Below are positions 44,592 to 53,643 of a stretch of DNA of 64,000 bases, one piece after another. The DNA comes from an uncultured Collinsella sp. Its GTDB lineage: Bacteria > Actinomycetota > Coriobacteriia > Coriobacteriales > Coriobacteriaceae. The notes below the pieces were generated by a model. It did not search any database. It was not told the origin of the DNA and saw nothing but the letters and a program-made list of their open reading frames with translations. The stretch covers positions 1 through 64,000 of the forward strand of contig CALKBO010000019.1 of assembly GCA_937989875.1 (NCBI GenBank), given 5' to 3'. The position numbers and the translations under genes are program-made. Each line of letters begins with the position of its first letter. Position 1 is the first letter of the stretch.

Positions 44592-45974
44592 TTACTTAAG
44601 CTCGGGCCAGTAACCCTTGTTGGCCTCGATCATGTCGTCGAGAACCTCCTTGGCGACCTTCATCGACGGCACGGTCTTGTTGAGCGTAAAGGCCTTAAGC
44701 GCCTTCTCGTACGAACCCTCGATCGTAGCCTCGACAATGAGCTTCTCGGAGTTCAGCTGCTGCATCATGAGGCCCTGCTGGAACAGCGGAATGTTGTCGC
44801 GGCTGATGACCTCGGGGCCGTTCTTGCCAATGTAGGCAGGCAGCTCGACCATAGCGTCGTAGGGCATGTTGGGGATGGCGCCCTTGTTCTCGCAAATGAC
44901 CAGGAAGCGCTGCTTGGTGTCGTTCTTCAGAGCGATAGCCAGATCGGCAATCCAGTCGCCGTGGCTGCCCGCATAGAACGTGCTCTCGTCGATCTCGCCC
45001 GTCTTCTCGTAATGGTCGATACCATCAAAGAGGTTCTTCTCACGCGTCTCCTCAACCTCGTTAGCACGGGTGCGCTCGGGGTTGGAGTGCTCGACGAACT
45101 CCTTCTGCTGCAGGTAGTAGTTCAGATACGTGTTGGGCAGGTACTCCGGGAAGCACTCCATGATCTCGTACTCGCCCTTCCAGACGTAGTACCAGCTGCC
45201 CTTGGTGTGGCGGTTCTGCTCGGGGTGCTCGTCGACGGCCTCCTCGGGCTTCTTTGCCATGAGCGAGCCCATGCCCTTGAGGTAAGAGTCGGGCAGCAGA
45301 ATCTCATGCTCCTTGATGTACTCGCGCAGCTGCGGGAGCACCTCCTCGCCCTTGTGGCGGATCGAGGTGAACCAACCAAAGTGGTTGAGGCCAAAGTAAT
45401 CGTACTCGACATCCTTCTTGTCGATATCGAGCGCGGCGCAAACCACGTCGATGATCGCGATCGGCATGTCGCAGATGTTGATGATACGAGCGTTGGGACG
45501 CAGCACGCGGCAGCCCTCGGAGACGATGGCGGCAGGGTTGGAGTAGTTGAGAATCCAGTAGTCCTTCTTGGCGTACTTCTCAACGTCATCGATCAGCTCG
45601 ACCATGGGGAAGATGGTGCGCATGCCGTAGGCAAGGCCGCCGCAACCGCAAGTCTCCTGACCCACGCAGCCGTGACGCAGCGGAATCTTCTCGTCCTGCT
45701 CGCGCATGGCGTAGCCGCCCACGCGCATCTGGGCAAACACGAAGCTCGCGTCGGTAAAAGCCGTCTTTTTGTCGGTGGTCACCGTGAGCTTGATGTCCAG
45801 GCCGAGGTCCTCGTGCAAAATCCAGTCCACGAGCACGCCGATCTTGCGCTGGCGCTCCTCGTTGATGTCGTACAGACGAATCTCGTCAACGTCGAGCTCG
45901 TCCTTGCGCAGGGCGATGGACTTGACGATGCCGGGGGTAAAGGTGGATCCGCCACCACACAGAGTAATGATCAT
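44592..45974 (-). CDS. 6-phospho-alpha-glucosidase, GH4 (MalH/GlvA type)
   Basis: 460-aa NAD- and Mn-dependent hydrolase. The Rossmann start GGGSTFTPGIVK and the metal motif CDMP (C168-P171), with H198 in GLNHFGW, mark GH4. CDMP is the form found in 6-phospho-alpha-glucosidases, whereas beta-specific enzymes have CNxP, so maltose-6-phosphate or related phospho-alpha-glucosides are the likely substrates. AAGGAG before the ATG overlaps the stop of the upstream PTS gene; only 3 bases separate them. It is the last gene of the operon. Confidence 0.92.
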   Translation of the reverse strand: MIITLCGGGSTFTPGIVKSIALRKDELDVDEIRLYDINEERQRKIGVLVDWILHEDLGLDIKLTVTTDKKTAFTDASFVFAQMRVGGYAMREQDEKIPLRHGCVGQETCGCGGLAYGMRTIFPMVELIDDVEKYAKKDYWILNYSNPAAIVSEGCRVLRPNARIINICDMPIAIIDVVCAALDIDKKDVEYDYFGLNHFGWFTSIRHKGEEVLPQLREYIKEHEILLPDSYLKGMGSLMAKKPEEAVDEHPEQNRHTKGSWYYVWKGEYEIMECFPEYLPNTYLNYYLQQKEFVEHSNPERTRANEVEETREKNLFDGIDHYEKTGEIDESTFYAGSHGDWIADLAIALKNDTKQRFLVICENKGAIPNMPYDAMVELPAYIGKNGPEVISRDNIPLFQQGLMMQQLNSEKLIVEATIEGSYEKALKAFTLNKTVPSMKVAKEVLDDMIEANKGYWPELK

Positions 45975-45977
45975 TGT

Positions 45978-47594
45978 TTACTGCTCCTTCTCAATTGCGT
46001 TTTCGACCTTGTCGCGCATCTCGGCGACCTTCATGCCAAAGATGATCTGGATATTATTGCCGTTGCGGTTGATGCCGCTGTTGGGCACGTGGTTGATGAG
46101 GTCCTCATTGATGAGGTCCGGGTTCTTAACGTTCACGCGGAGACGCGTAAAGCAGTTCTCGAGCTCCTCGATGTTGTCCTTGCCACCAAGACCTGCGACC
46201 AGGTCGGCAATACCTGCATCGACGCCCTCTGCGGGAGCCGCGGCAACAGCGCCCTGCTTCACCGCGACAGACGCGGCGGCCTCGCCCTCGGCAACGGACT
46301 CGGCGAGCTCGGACTCCTCCTCGCGACCAGGCGTGTGGAGGTTGAGCTTCTTAATAAGGAAGGTGAAGAGGAAGAAGTACAGAGCGGCGTTGACGACTCC
46401 AAGCACCAGCATAACCGGCCAGTTGGTCTTGTCGACACCGAGGACCAGGTTGGAAACCACGATGTTGATGATGCCGCCTGCAGTCGAAGCGGGCACGGAG
46501 AGGACCTTGAGCAGGACCAGGAAGATGCCGGAAAGAACCGAGTGAACAACAAAGAGCACGGGAGCGGCAAAGACAAAGAGGAAGTCCATGGGCTCGGTGA
46601 CACAGGAGAGCACGGCGGCGATGATCAGCGGGATGATAACGGCCTTGGTCTTATCCTTGTTCCCCTTGTAAGCGGTGACGATAAAGGCGAGACCGATACC
46701 GATGTAGGGCCACAGGTTGTTGAAGGTGTAGCTGTTGAAGTAGGTGCTATCGGAGAAGGGCTGGCCCGTCATTGCCATCTCGGCGACACGGATGGGGTAG
46801 GCGCCGGCGATAACCTGATCGCCCAGTGTCAGGGTGCCACCCACATCGGAGAACTGGAACGGGGTGTAGATGAGGTGGTGCAGACCGGTGGGAACGAGCA
46901 GCTTGTTGAGCATGCCGTAGATAAACAGACCGATGTTGCCCGACTCCTTAATGATGCCGGCAACGGAGGAGATGGCGCCCTGAACCGGAGGCCAAACGAT
47001 GCAGAAGCCAGCGCCCATGATCCAGGAGATGATGATCATAATCAGGAACGGGAAGCGAACGCCCGAGAACATCGAAAGGGCAATGGGGAACTGCTTGTTC
47101 GAGTACTTGTTGAACACGGCACCGGTGATGCAACCGAGAATGATGCCGCCAAACACGCCAGTATCGAGTACCTGGATGCCCATAACGGTGGCCTGGCCGG
47201 TTCCGGTAAGACCGAGCATGTCGCTCGCATCGGCAAGAGAGCCGGTGGCGTTGAGCACGATGTTGTTAGCCTGCAGGAACAGGAAGAACGACATCAGGGC
47301 GATCAGCGAAGCATGACCCTTGTTCTTCTTTGCCATGGCGCCGGCGATGCCCACGCAGAACAGAATCGAGAGGTTGTTGATGATAAACATCAGCGACTGA
47401 TAGACAACGGCGCCCACAAGCTGGAACGGACCGGAGCCCAGTACGGGGACCAAAGCGCAGATGGTCTTGTTGGTCAGAATAATGCCCACGATGAGCAGGA
47501 TGCCGGCAACCGAGAGATACATCATCGGCTGGACGATCGACTTCGCGAACACCTCCAACGGCGCTTTGAAATTGAACTTCTTTTTTGCGGTCAT
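45978..47594 (-). CDS. PTS alpha-glucoside transporter, EIICB
   Basis: 538-aa membrane protein. EIIC occupies about residues 10-415 with ten or so helices and the substrate loop PTGLHHLIYTPFQF; a charged Ala/Glu linker follows; EIIB has the phosphocysteine in ELENCFTRLRVNV near 480. Domain order CB and the paired GH4 enzyme match maltose/alpha-glucoside permeases (MalX/GlvC/AglA-like). The ATG at 47592-47594 follows AAGGGGAG. The EIIA is encoded two genes upstream in the same operon. Confidence 0.92.
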   Translation of the reverse strand: MTAKKKFNFKAPLEVFAKSIVQPMMYLSVAGILLIVGIILTNKTICALVPVLGSGPFQLVGAVVYQSLMFIINNLSILFCVGIAGAMAKKNKGHASLIALMSFFLFLQANNIVLNATGSLADASDMLGLTGTGQATVMGIQVLDTGVFGGIILGCITGAVFNKYSNKQFPIALSMFSGVRFPFLIMIIISWIMGAGFCIVWPPVQGAISSVAGIIKESGNIGLFIYGMLNKLLVPTGLHHLIYTPFQFSDVGGTLTLGDQVIAGAYPIRVAEMAMTGQPFSDSTYFNSYTFNNLWPYIGIGLAFIVTAYKGNKDKTKAVIIPLIIAAVLSCVTEPMDFLFVFAAPVLFVVHSVLSGIFLVLLKVLSVPASTAGGIINIVVSNLVLGVDKTNWPVMLVLGVVNAALYFFLFTFLIKKLNLHTPGREEESELAESVAEGEAAASVAVKQGAVAAAPAEGVDAGIADLVAGLGGKDNIEELENCFTRLRVNVKNPDLINEDLINHVPNSGINRNGNNIQIIFGMKVAEMRDKVENAIEKEQ

Positions 47595-47693
47595 AGCGGT
47601 ACTCCCCTTCCTTTTCCGCAAATTAAGACAGATGTGCCCTAGACAAGACCGTGAGCCTTGCCTTATATCAATCGATGTGTGGGCACGTTATGC

Positions 47694-48560
47694 CTAGAGA
47701 CCAGGTTCTCCAAGCAGGTTAACAATGTGATATGCGAGATAACTCTTTTCGGCATCGGTAACGACAACGTTATAGATAGACGACAAGTGAGCGGCTATGG
47801 CGTCCGCGCACGAGAATGCACACGGATACGCCGTTTCATCGATTCGGAACAGCGCGTCTCCGTTGATTTGCCCGGCCGTAGGATCGAGCGCTCGCTGTGC
47901 GAAAAACTGCAGGTGACGAACGAAACGTTCGTAAGGCAGCGAGGTGCCATCGAGGGTCGTAGCATAGCGCTCAGAAACAATCGCGAGCACGTCGCGAACA
48001 AGCTGGACCGAAACAATCAGACGATCGGAGCGTTGCGGCATGGTGGCGTTGACGATATGCAGCGTAATGAAACCCTGCTCTTCTTCGCTCATCTGGATGC
48101 CCATATACTCCTTGATAATCTGCAGCGCACGGCCCGCAAGCGCGTACTCCTTGCGATAGAACTGCTGGATCTCGAGTAGCAACGGATTCTCACAGGGGAC
48201 GCCCTTGCGCTCGCGCTCCAAAGCAAGGCTGATATGGTCTGCGAGAGCAATGAGAATCTTATCGTTGATGTCGGCATTGAGCTCTCGACGAAGCATCTGA
48301 ACGATTTCCTCGGAAATCACGAGGTTGACGGTGGGGATGGACTCCAAAAGATGTGCCAAGCGGTCAATCGTACGCGAGTCCTGAGAAGTTCCCTCCTGCA
48401 ACGCGTAGGTCTTTTCGATCGACGCCTCGTCGATGGCATCGCCGGCATGACGGCCAAAGCAGAGGCCTCGACCGATGACGATGAGCTCGGAGCCATCGTC
48501 CGAAGTGACCATTGCGACGTTGTTGTTAAAAACTCGCTTGATAACCACGGTACCCACCAC
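47694..48560 (-). CDS. LicT/BglG-type transcriptional antiterminator
   Basis: 288 aa: an N-terminal RNA-binding CAT domain (VVIKRVFNNNVAMV) and two PTS regulation domains with conserved His (for example ALADHISLALER and GFITLHIVNA). When its PRDs are set by PTS phosphorylation it binds a hairpin in the leader mRNA and prevents termination. The likely target is the leader at 49160-49192. No good ribosome site is visible for the GTG at 48560; a GTG at 48548 giving MVIKRVF is also possible. It lies between the EIIA and EIICB genes. Confidence 0.9.
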   Translation of the reverse strand: MVGTVVIKRVFNNNVAMVTSDDGSELIVIGRGLCFGRHAGDAIDEASIEKTYALQEGTSQDSRTIDRLAHLLESIPTVNLVISEEIVQMLRRELNADINDKILIALADHISLALERERKGVPCENPLLLEIQQFYRKEYALAGRALQIIKEYMGIQMSEEEQGFITLHIVNATMPQRSDRLIVSVQLVRDVLAIVSERYATTLDGTSLPYERFVRHLQFFAQRALDPTAGQINGDALFRIDETAYPCAFSCADAIAAHLSSIYNVVVTDAEKSYLAYHIVNLLGEPGL

Positions 48561-48566
48561 AAGAAT

Positions 48567-49079
48567 TTACTCGGAAAGCCAGACGACAGGCTCTTTAACA
48601 GCAACAGGGCCGGAAGCATGCTCACGAAGAGTCGAGTTCTCCGAACGCTCGCACACGATAACGAAGACCGTGGGATCAAAGCCGGCAGCGCGAACCACGT
48701 CGAAATCGACCTCGACGAGGGGCTGGCCCGCGTCAACGTGATCACCCTGGGCAACAAGCGCATGGAAGCCCTTGCCCTCAAGTTTAACAGTGTCGATTCC
48801 GATATGCAGCATCACCTGAGCAGAGCTGTTATCGGACATGATGCCCAGCGCGTGCTCAGTCGGAAACAGAGCGGCGACGGTACCGGAAACAGGAGCGCAC
48901 ACCGTTCCCTCTTGGGGAACCACGGCAACGCCATCGCCCACTGCACGGCTGCTAAAAGCGGGGTCATTGGTTTTTTCTAGATTAACAAGCTCGCCGGAAA
49001 CGGGAGCGAGGATTTCGAACTCGGAAGCCGCAGTCGTCTGCTTATCCGAACCACCCATTAGGCGAGAAAAGAAACCCAT
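48567..49079 (-). CDS. PTS glucose-type EIIA (Crr-like)
   Basis: 170-aa soluble phosphocarrier. The phospho-histidine is H92 in VMLHIGIDTV, with the partner His in PTEHALGI (H76). It passes phosphate from HPr to the EIIB of the alpha-glucoside permease and possibly to the EIIA-less EIIBC at 32828-34198. The ATG at 49077-49079 follows AAGGGA. It is the first gene of the operon, 6 bases from the antiterminator gene. Confidence 0.92.
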   Translation of the reverse strand: MGFFSRLMGGSDKQTTAASEFEILAPVSGELVNLEKTNDPAFSSRAVGDGVAVVPQEGTVCAPVSGTVAALFPTEHALGIMSDNSSAQVMLHIGIDTVKLEGKGFHALVAQGDHVDAGQPLVEVDFDVVRAAGFDPTVFVIVCERSENSTLREHASGPVAVKEPVVWLSE

Positions 49080-49159
49080 GGTGACATGTCCCTTCATAAA
49101 TATAGCCCAACCAAAATCAATCGAATGCACCCATTGAGACACACCCGTTCTAAGACTTT

Positions 49160-49192
49160 GGTTAGGCCCACGTCCGAGGGGACTCGGTAACC
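49160..49192 (-). promoter_or_regulatory. Leader hairpin, possible antiterminator target
   Basis: On the minus strand GGTTA pairs with TAACC and CCGAG with CTCGG inside, separated by unequal internal loops, 33 nt in all. This size and shape fits a ribonucleic antiterminator for a LicT-type protein. No overlapping terminator is obvious, so the match is tentative. Confidence 0.45.
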
Positions 49193-49216
49193 TTCCGCAT
49201 TTCTTTTACGGGGGTT

Positions 49217-49244
49217 ATTATAGACAAGCCCAAAGCCGGAACAA
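49217..49244 (-). promoter_or_regulatory. Promoter of the alpha-glucoside operon
   Basis: Read on the minus strand: TTGTTC (-35), 16-base spacer, TATAAT (-10). It gives a leader of about 130 bases before the EIIA start codon. Confidence 0.6.
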
Positions 49245-49345
49245 TCATTATGACCGGCGAACGGTATTTTTTCTCCGATAAACGGTATTTAAGCGGCACT
49301 TAGGGACGTTCCTTTTCTGCCGGCACTCGGGGACACTCCTCACTC

Positions 49346-49410
49346 TGGTGCATTGGGGACAGGTTTGTTTGCACCAGGTTGGTGCAGATTAGCCTGGTCC
49401 CATTGCACCA
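49346..49410. repeat. Palindromic element family D, copy D1
   Basis: 65-bp stem with inner loop: TGGTGCATTGGGGACAGG is mirrored by CCTGGTCCCATTGCACCA, with an inner GCACCA/TGGTGC pair. A second copy is at 60507-60554. It lies at the 3' side of the flavodoxin-ferredoxin gene and could also end its transcript. Confidence 0.8.
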
Positions 49411-49422
49411 ATTTCGTATGCG

Positions 49423-50184
49423 CTAGATAAAGAGCTCGCATTCCTTCCGCACGACGCAAACCTTGCTCAGCATCTGGGAAACAGCGGATAGCTTGTTGGG
49501 ATCAAGCTTACGAGCGCCTCGCGGACATACGGCAATGCAGCGCATGCAGGAGATGCACGCCTCGCCAGCTGCTCGTTTGGGGTCACCCTTGTCGATAGCA
49601 CAAACGGGGCACGCCGCGGCGCATGCACCGCAGGAGACACAATCCCCTGTTGCCTCGGGTGCCATGCGGTGACCTCCGGCTTGTTTATAAGGACGATTGC
49701 CGGGAATAGAGGGCTCGGATGTATCCTCGGCCAACAGCTTTTGCTGAATTTGCTGCGCAAACTCTGCGAGCTGCGCCGCATCCTGCGCATCCGGACGACC
49801 GGCAGCAAACTGTCGCGCAATGGAATGTTCTGCAATGGCCGCAACTGCCGCGATCACCCGGAATCCCGCATGCTTCGCAACGTCCTCCAGCTCTACGAGC
49901 GTGTCCTCAAACGCGCGGTTTCCGTAGACGCACACCAGAACGGCCCGCGCTCCGTTGCCGTGAACCATGCCCAACCGGTCAGCCACCACAGCCGGGATTC
50001 TACCGGCATACGCCGGCACAGAGATTACGGCCACGTCGTCCTCAGTCATCGAGACAGCGCTGAAATCTAGCCCGCTATCGGTCAGATCGACGGTAACGGT
50101 ATTCTTGTCCAGTGCCCCGGCCACAAGGCCAGACACCTTCTGCGTTCCACCCGTCGGACTAAACACAATTTCGAATACGCTCAT
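49423..50184 (-). CDS. EFR1-like flavodoxin-ferredoxin protein
   Basis: 253 aa. The N-terminal half is a flavodoxin-like domain (FSPTGGTQKV for the FMN phosphate, VPAYAGRIP and VYGNRAFED loops). The C-terminal part holds two [4Fe-4S] motifs, CVSCGACAAACPVCAI and CISCMRCIAVCPRGA. Such proteins carry electrons between ferredoxin-type donors and flavin partners in strict anaerobes; the partner is unknown. GGGGGAGGG precedes the ATG. Monocistronic. Confidence 0.9.
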   Translation of the reverse strand: MSVFEIVFSPTGGTQKVSGLVAGALDKNTVTVDLTDSGLDFSAVSMTEDDVAVISVPAYAGRIPAVVADRLGMVHGNGARAVLVCVYGNRAFEDTLVELEDVAKHAGFRVIAAVAAIAEHSIARQFAAGRPDAQDAAQLAEFAQQIQQKLLAEDTSEPSIPGNRPYKQAGGHRMAPEATGDCVSCGACAAACPVCAIDKGDPKRAAGEACISCMRCIAVCPRGARKLDPNKLSAVSQMLSKVCVVRKECELFI

Positions 50185-50320
50185 CGAGACACCCTCCCCC
50201 TACGTCTGGCAACGCGTCAAGCCGTTTTCACATCCAGCCAGAGTATACGGCACGTGGGATCCCCATTTTGGTGCATCAAGCACCCCAATGCACCAACCCT
50301 ACGCTGTCTGCCTCTTCGTT

Positions 50321-50358
50321 TTGTATAAATTACGGTACAGATTGTATATATTTACGGG
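50321..50358 (+). repeat. Tandem AT-rich direct repeat
   Basis: TTGTATAAATTACGG and TTGTATATATTTACGG lie head to tail, 21-22 bases apart start to start, in the promoter-like zone upstream of the flavodoxin-ferredoxin gene. Two helical turns of spacing suggests a regulator site. Confidence 0.45.
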
Positions 50359-50735
50359 ATACCGCCGTGTTCTCCCGAGGTACCCCATCCTGGCCCGTGC
50401 AAAAAACGGAGTATTCTGCAACGTGACCGCGCCAGCAATACCCCGAGCGGGCAAACCTTTAGGGCGCTGCGTCATTTTGGGTTCCGACATGGCGAGAATG
50501 ACGCGCCCCTGCTCCGGAAAACGACGAAATCTGACTCAGAACGCTCGCTAGGGATATCCGAAAGCCACCGTTGGCGACGTCAAATCATATGCAGACAACT
50601 CGAACTGCAGAATACTCCAAAAAATGCACGGCGCACCCCATGGGACCCATTGTCGCATGGTAGGAAACAGGCCCACGGCATCCTCTAGACGCATTCCCGA
50701 GGAAATCACATTTGAACTAGCGATCGGATACGGCA

Positions 50736-50774
50736 AACAAAAAGGGCCCCGAGCGTAGTTGCTCGGGGCCCTTG
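50736..50774 (-). terminator. Terminator of the DEAD-box helicase gene
   Basis: AAGGGCCCCGAGC pairs with GCTCGGGGCCCTT; on the minus strand it is followed by TTTTTGTTT. It is about 30 bases past the helicase stop. Confidence 0.88.
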
Positions 50775-50805
50775 GTTCACCTCGCTCTAGCGGGCGATGC
50801 GTGTG

Positions 50806-53055
50806 TTATTTGCGCTTGCCGCCGCCGTCACCGGGACGACGGGAGCTGCCGCCACGCTTGCCACCACGACTATTGCCATAGCTGCCACGGTTATCGCGAC
50901 CGCCGGCACGGCCGCCACGGGAGCCGGCCTGGTTGCCGCCACGCCCGCCACGATAGCCGCCACGACGCTCCTCGCGGGTATCGTCGTAGTTGCGCCAGTC
51001 ATCGCGACGATCGCGGCTGGCACGCGGGTCACGACGATCGCGCGACTCATTCGAACGACCAGCGCCGCCGCGGCCGCCATTGCCGCGAGCGCCCTCGCGA
51101 CGCTCGCCGCCGCGGCTAACGCGCTCTTCAAAGCGCTTGCCGCCACGGGACTCACCGCCACGAGCACCTCGCTCACCGCGACCCTCGCCGCCGCGACGCT
51201 CATCACGGCCACCGCGCTCGTCATCACGACCGGAACGACGGCGGTCGCCCGAACCGCGCTTGCCACCGCGCGAACCGCGGCCCTCGTCCTCGCGCTCGAC
51301 ACGACGACGGCCGCCACGGTCCTCGTCCTCACGACGACGGCGGTGTGCCTCGCCCTGGAACTGCTTGGCACGACGCTCGGCACGGTTGCCGCGCGCAGGC
51401 TGCTCAGCGGCACCAGCACCAGCGCGCTCCTCGGCAGCCACCTCGCGAGCCACGCTCTCCACGGCCTCGTCCACGCGAGCCTGAACGCCCTCGCGCACGC
51501 GGGTCTTGCCGCCGCGCTTAGGACGGCTCGGGCGCTCGCCGTCGCCGCGACGCTCGTCGCGACCGCGGTTGGAACGACCGGCCACATCGCCGTAGTCATC
51601 GCCGTTGCGCTTGCCGTCGCGACGTGCCTGCTCAAGCTTCTTCTTGCTCTTGGACTTGCCGCGCTTGGTCTTCTTCTTCACCTTAAAGGCGGCAGGATCG
51701 CGCTCGGGGTCAACGGCGGGCGGGTTGGGGCCCACGTGCAGGTCGCCGGCTTCGTAAATATCGGCCGTCTTGTCCATGAGCTTCTCGATCTCGTAGAACT
51801 CGTCCACGTCCTGCTCAGTCACAAACGTGATGGCCCAGCCCAGCTCGCCGGCGCGGCCCGTACGGCCAATACGGTGGATGTAGTCGGTCGGCTCGGCCGG
51901 CACGTCAAAGTTCACGACGTAACGCACGTCGCTGATGTCGATGCCGCGGGCGAGCACGTCGGTTGCCACCAACACGTCGACGGTACCGTCGCGGAAGGCC
52001 GAAAGGGCACGCTCGCGCTGGGCCTGGCTGCGGTTGCCGTGAATCGCGGCGGCCTTGATGCCCTTGCGCTCCAGACGACGGCAGCAGCTGTCGGCGCGGT
52101 GCTTGGTGCGCATAAAGACGATAGTGCGCTCCGGGCCCTCCTTTTTGAGGAACTCGGGCAGCAGGTTGTTCTTGGCCTCGATGGACACCGGGAACACAAA
52201 CTGGTCGACGGTGTCGGCGGTCGACGTGGCGGGCGCGATCTCCACGCGTGCCGGGTCGCTCACCAGGTCGGTGATCTCGCCCACGGCCTCCTCGTCGAGC
52301 GTCGCCGAGAACAGCAGCGTCTGGCGCTCGGCCGGCGTCTCGCGCACAATGCGGCGGACGGCAGGCAAAAAGCCCATGTCGAGCATACGGTCGGCCTCGT
52401 CGAGCACCAGCACCTTGACCTCGTCCAGATGGCAGGCACCCTGCTCGATCAGATCGACCAGACGGCCCGGCGTTGCGACCAGGATGTCGCAGCCGTACTT
52501 GAGGGCAGCGGTTTGCGGCTTGTAGCTCACGCCGCCCACGACGGTCACGGCAACGTGGCCCGTGACGTCGGCGATCTTGCTCGCGACCTCGTCGATCTGC
52601 TGGGCAAGCTCGCGCGTGGGGGTGATGACGAGCATCACGGGGCCGCGGCCGTTGCCCTCGGGCTTTTTAACACCGCGACGGCGGTTGCGGCCGCCGCGCT
52701 CGCGCACGGGTTTGGGAGGAGCGATGTGCTCCAGATTGTTCATGGTCGGCAGCAAAAAGGCAGCCGTCTTGCCGGTGCCGGTCTGAGCGGCGGCAAGCAG
52801 GTCACGGCCCTCGAGCACTACGGGGATCGAGCCGGCCTGCACGGGCGTGGGCGCCGTGTAGCCCAGGTTCTCGATAGCACGAAGCATCTCGTCAGAGAGG
52901 CCCAGCTCGTCAAAGGCGGGCAGGCTCTCGGTAGCGGACTCGACGGCCTGGGCGGCATTGGCCTCATCGGCGGCATCGAAGGCAGCCTGGGTCATGGCCT
53001 CGCGGGTCTCGTCCAGAATCTCGGCGTCCGTGACGTCGGATACAGAATTACGCAT
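50806..53055 (-). CDS. DEAD-box RNA helicase with long RGG-rich tail
   Basis: 749 aa. Helicase core at about 48-410: Q motif FDELGLSDEMLRAI, Walker A AAQTGTGKT (89-97), DEAD in VLDEADRML, SAT, and motif VI HRIGRTGRAG. From about 450 to the end the chain is a low-complexity tail rich in Arg, Gly, Asp and Glu (RGG and RRD repeats), typical of CsdA/DeaD-like cold-shock and ribosome-assembly helicases and able to bind RNA or phase separate. The ATG at 53053-53055 follows AAGGAAC. A 774-codon open frame on the opposite strand is only a by-product of the repetitive GC-rich tail. Confidence 0.93.
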   Translation of the reverse strand: MRNSVSDVTDAEILDETREAMTQAAFDAADEANAAQAVESATESLPAFDELGLSDEMLRAIENLGYTAPTPVQAGSIPVVLEGRDLLAAAQTGTGKTAAFLLPTMNNLEHIAPPKPVRERGGRNRRRGVKKPEGNGRGPVMLVITPTRELAQQIDEVASKIADVTGHVAVTVVGGVSYKPQTAALKYGCDILVATPGRLVDLIEQGACHLDEVKVLVLDEADRMLDMGFLPAVRRIVRETPAERQTLLFSATLDEEAVGEITDLVSDPARVEIAPATSTADTVDQFVFPVSIEAKNNLLPEFLKKEGPERTIVFMRTKHRADSCCRRLERKGIKAAAIHGNRSQAQRERALSAFRDGTVDVLVATDVLARGIDISDVRYVVNFDVPAEPTDYIHRIGRTGRAGELGWAITFVTEQDVDEFYEIEKLMDKTADIYEAGDLHVGPNPPAVDPERDPAAFKVKKKTKRGKSKSKKKLEQARRDGKRNGDDYGDVAGRSNRGRDERRGDGERPSRPKRGGKTRVREGVQARVDEAVESVAREVAAEERAGAGAAEQPARGNRAERRAKQFQGEAHRRRREDEDRGGRRRVEREDEGRGSRGGKRGSGDRRRSGRDDERGGRDERRGGEGRGERGARGGESRGGKRFEERVSRGGERREGARGNGGRGGAGRSNESRDRRDPRASRDRRDDWRNYDDTREERRGGYRGGRGGNQAGSRGGRAGGRDNRGSYGNSRGGKRGGSSRRPGDGGGKRK

Positions 53056-53643
53056 ATGTTGTTGTTCCTTATCTGCACGCGCAATGGGCACGGCATGCGG
53101 CCGCGCGGGCGTGCTTGGTAGTGCGCTAATACATACAAAAACAGGTGCGCACAGAGAGGACGTTGCTCAGCACGCTGGCGATCGCTTTGGCAGCCCTATC
53201 ACGCGCCGTCCAGACGCAGCAGCTCTAAGCGATGGAGCAGATTCGCCGCCGGTTAGTATACCCGTGCTTCGCATGCCCCCACGTAAACCACAGATGACGA
53301 GGCGGACGAGGTGGGCCCGGCTGATTGTCTCAATCTGTAACATCTACAGGGCGAATCTTCCTCTACGTGTTACAGATCGAGACAAACGGTCGACACGGTT
53401 CACAAGCGTCTCAATCTGTAACAATTACCGAGTAAAATCGGTCCTAATTGTTATAGATCAAGACAGAGGGGGATTTCCGTCCAGTCCAAACCAAATCTCT
53501 CGGTCTTCCTGCAATTTCGAACATGTGGCCTATAATGTTGCTTTGGTTACGCTATATATTGCGCAGCCATTTAATACGTCGCCCACCGGGGGCCATTAAT
53601 TCCTATCGCCATATTGGCTAGGAAGCAATCAAAGGAGGTATCC
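53056..53643. other. Divergent intergenic region with B elements
   Basis: Lies between the 5' ends of the DEAD-box gene and the FHA gene. It holds B1 and B2 (53326-53465) and a TATAAT at 53531-53536 that may be the -10 of the FHA gene. Nothing else was recognised. Confidence 0.6.
53326..53465. repeat. Family B palindromes B1 and B2
   Basis: B1 is 53326-53384 and B2 is 53407-53465, each 59 bp with start-to-start spacing of 81 bp. Arms follow TGTCTCRATCTGTAACA and its reverse complement; the central 25 bp differ. B2 has a GTTATAGATCAAGAC right arm, changes that remain pairable as G-U or are single mismatches. Confidence 0.9.

Larger units (their letters stand above)
49080..49422. other. Intergenic: operon leader, promoter and family D repeat
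   Basis: Holds the leader and promoter of the alpha-glucoside operon (49160-49244), then a half-copy of a GGGAC-type repeat (about 49301-49340) and the full palindrome D1 next to the flavodoxin-ferredoxin stop. No coding sequence is supported. Confidence 0.7.
50185..50805. other. Long intergenic region with small repeats
   Basis: About 620 bases between two minus-strand genes. It contains an inverted repeat TTGGTGCAT/ATGCACCAA (50268-50296), tandem direct repeats TTGTATA-A/TA-TTACGG (about 50321-50358) and the DEAD-box terminator. Open frames of about 60 codons at 50299-50490 and 50548-50736 lack ribosome sites and recognisable features and are not called. Confidence 0.6.

Noticed and set aside
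50299..50490. 63-codon open frame in the intergenic region
   Set aside because: No ribosome site, no domain and it spans the direct repeats.
50797..53121. 774-codon open frame opposite the DEAD-box gene
   Set aside because: It is low in sequence complexity (Ala, Thr, Leu runs), lacks any domain and mirrors the Arg/Gly-rich helicase tail; a by-product of GC-rich codon use.
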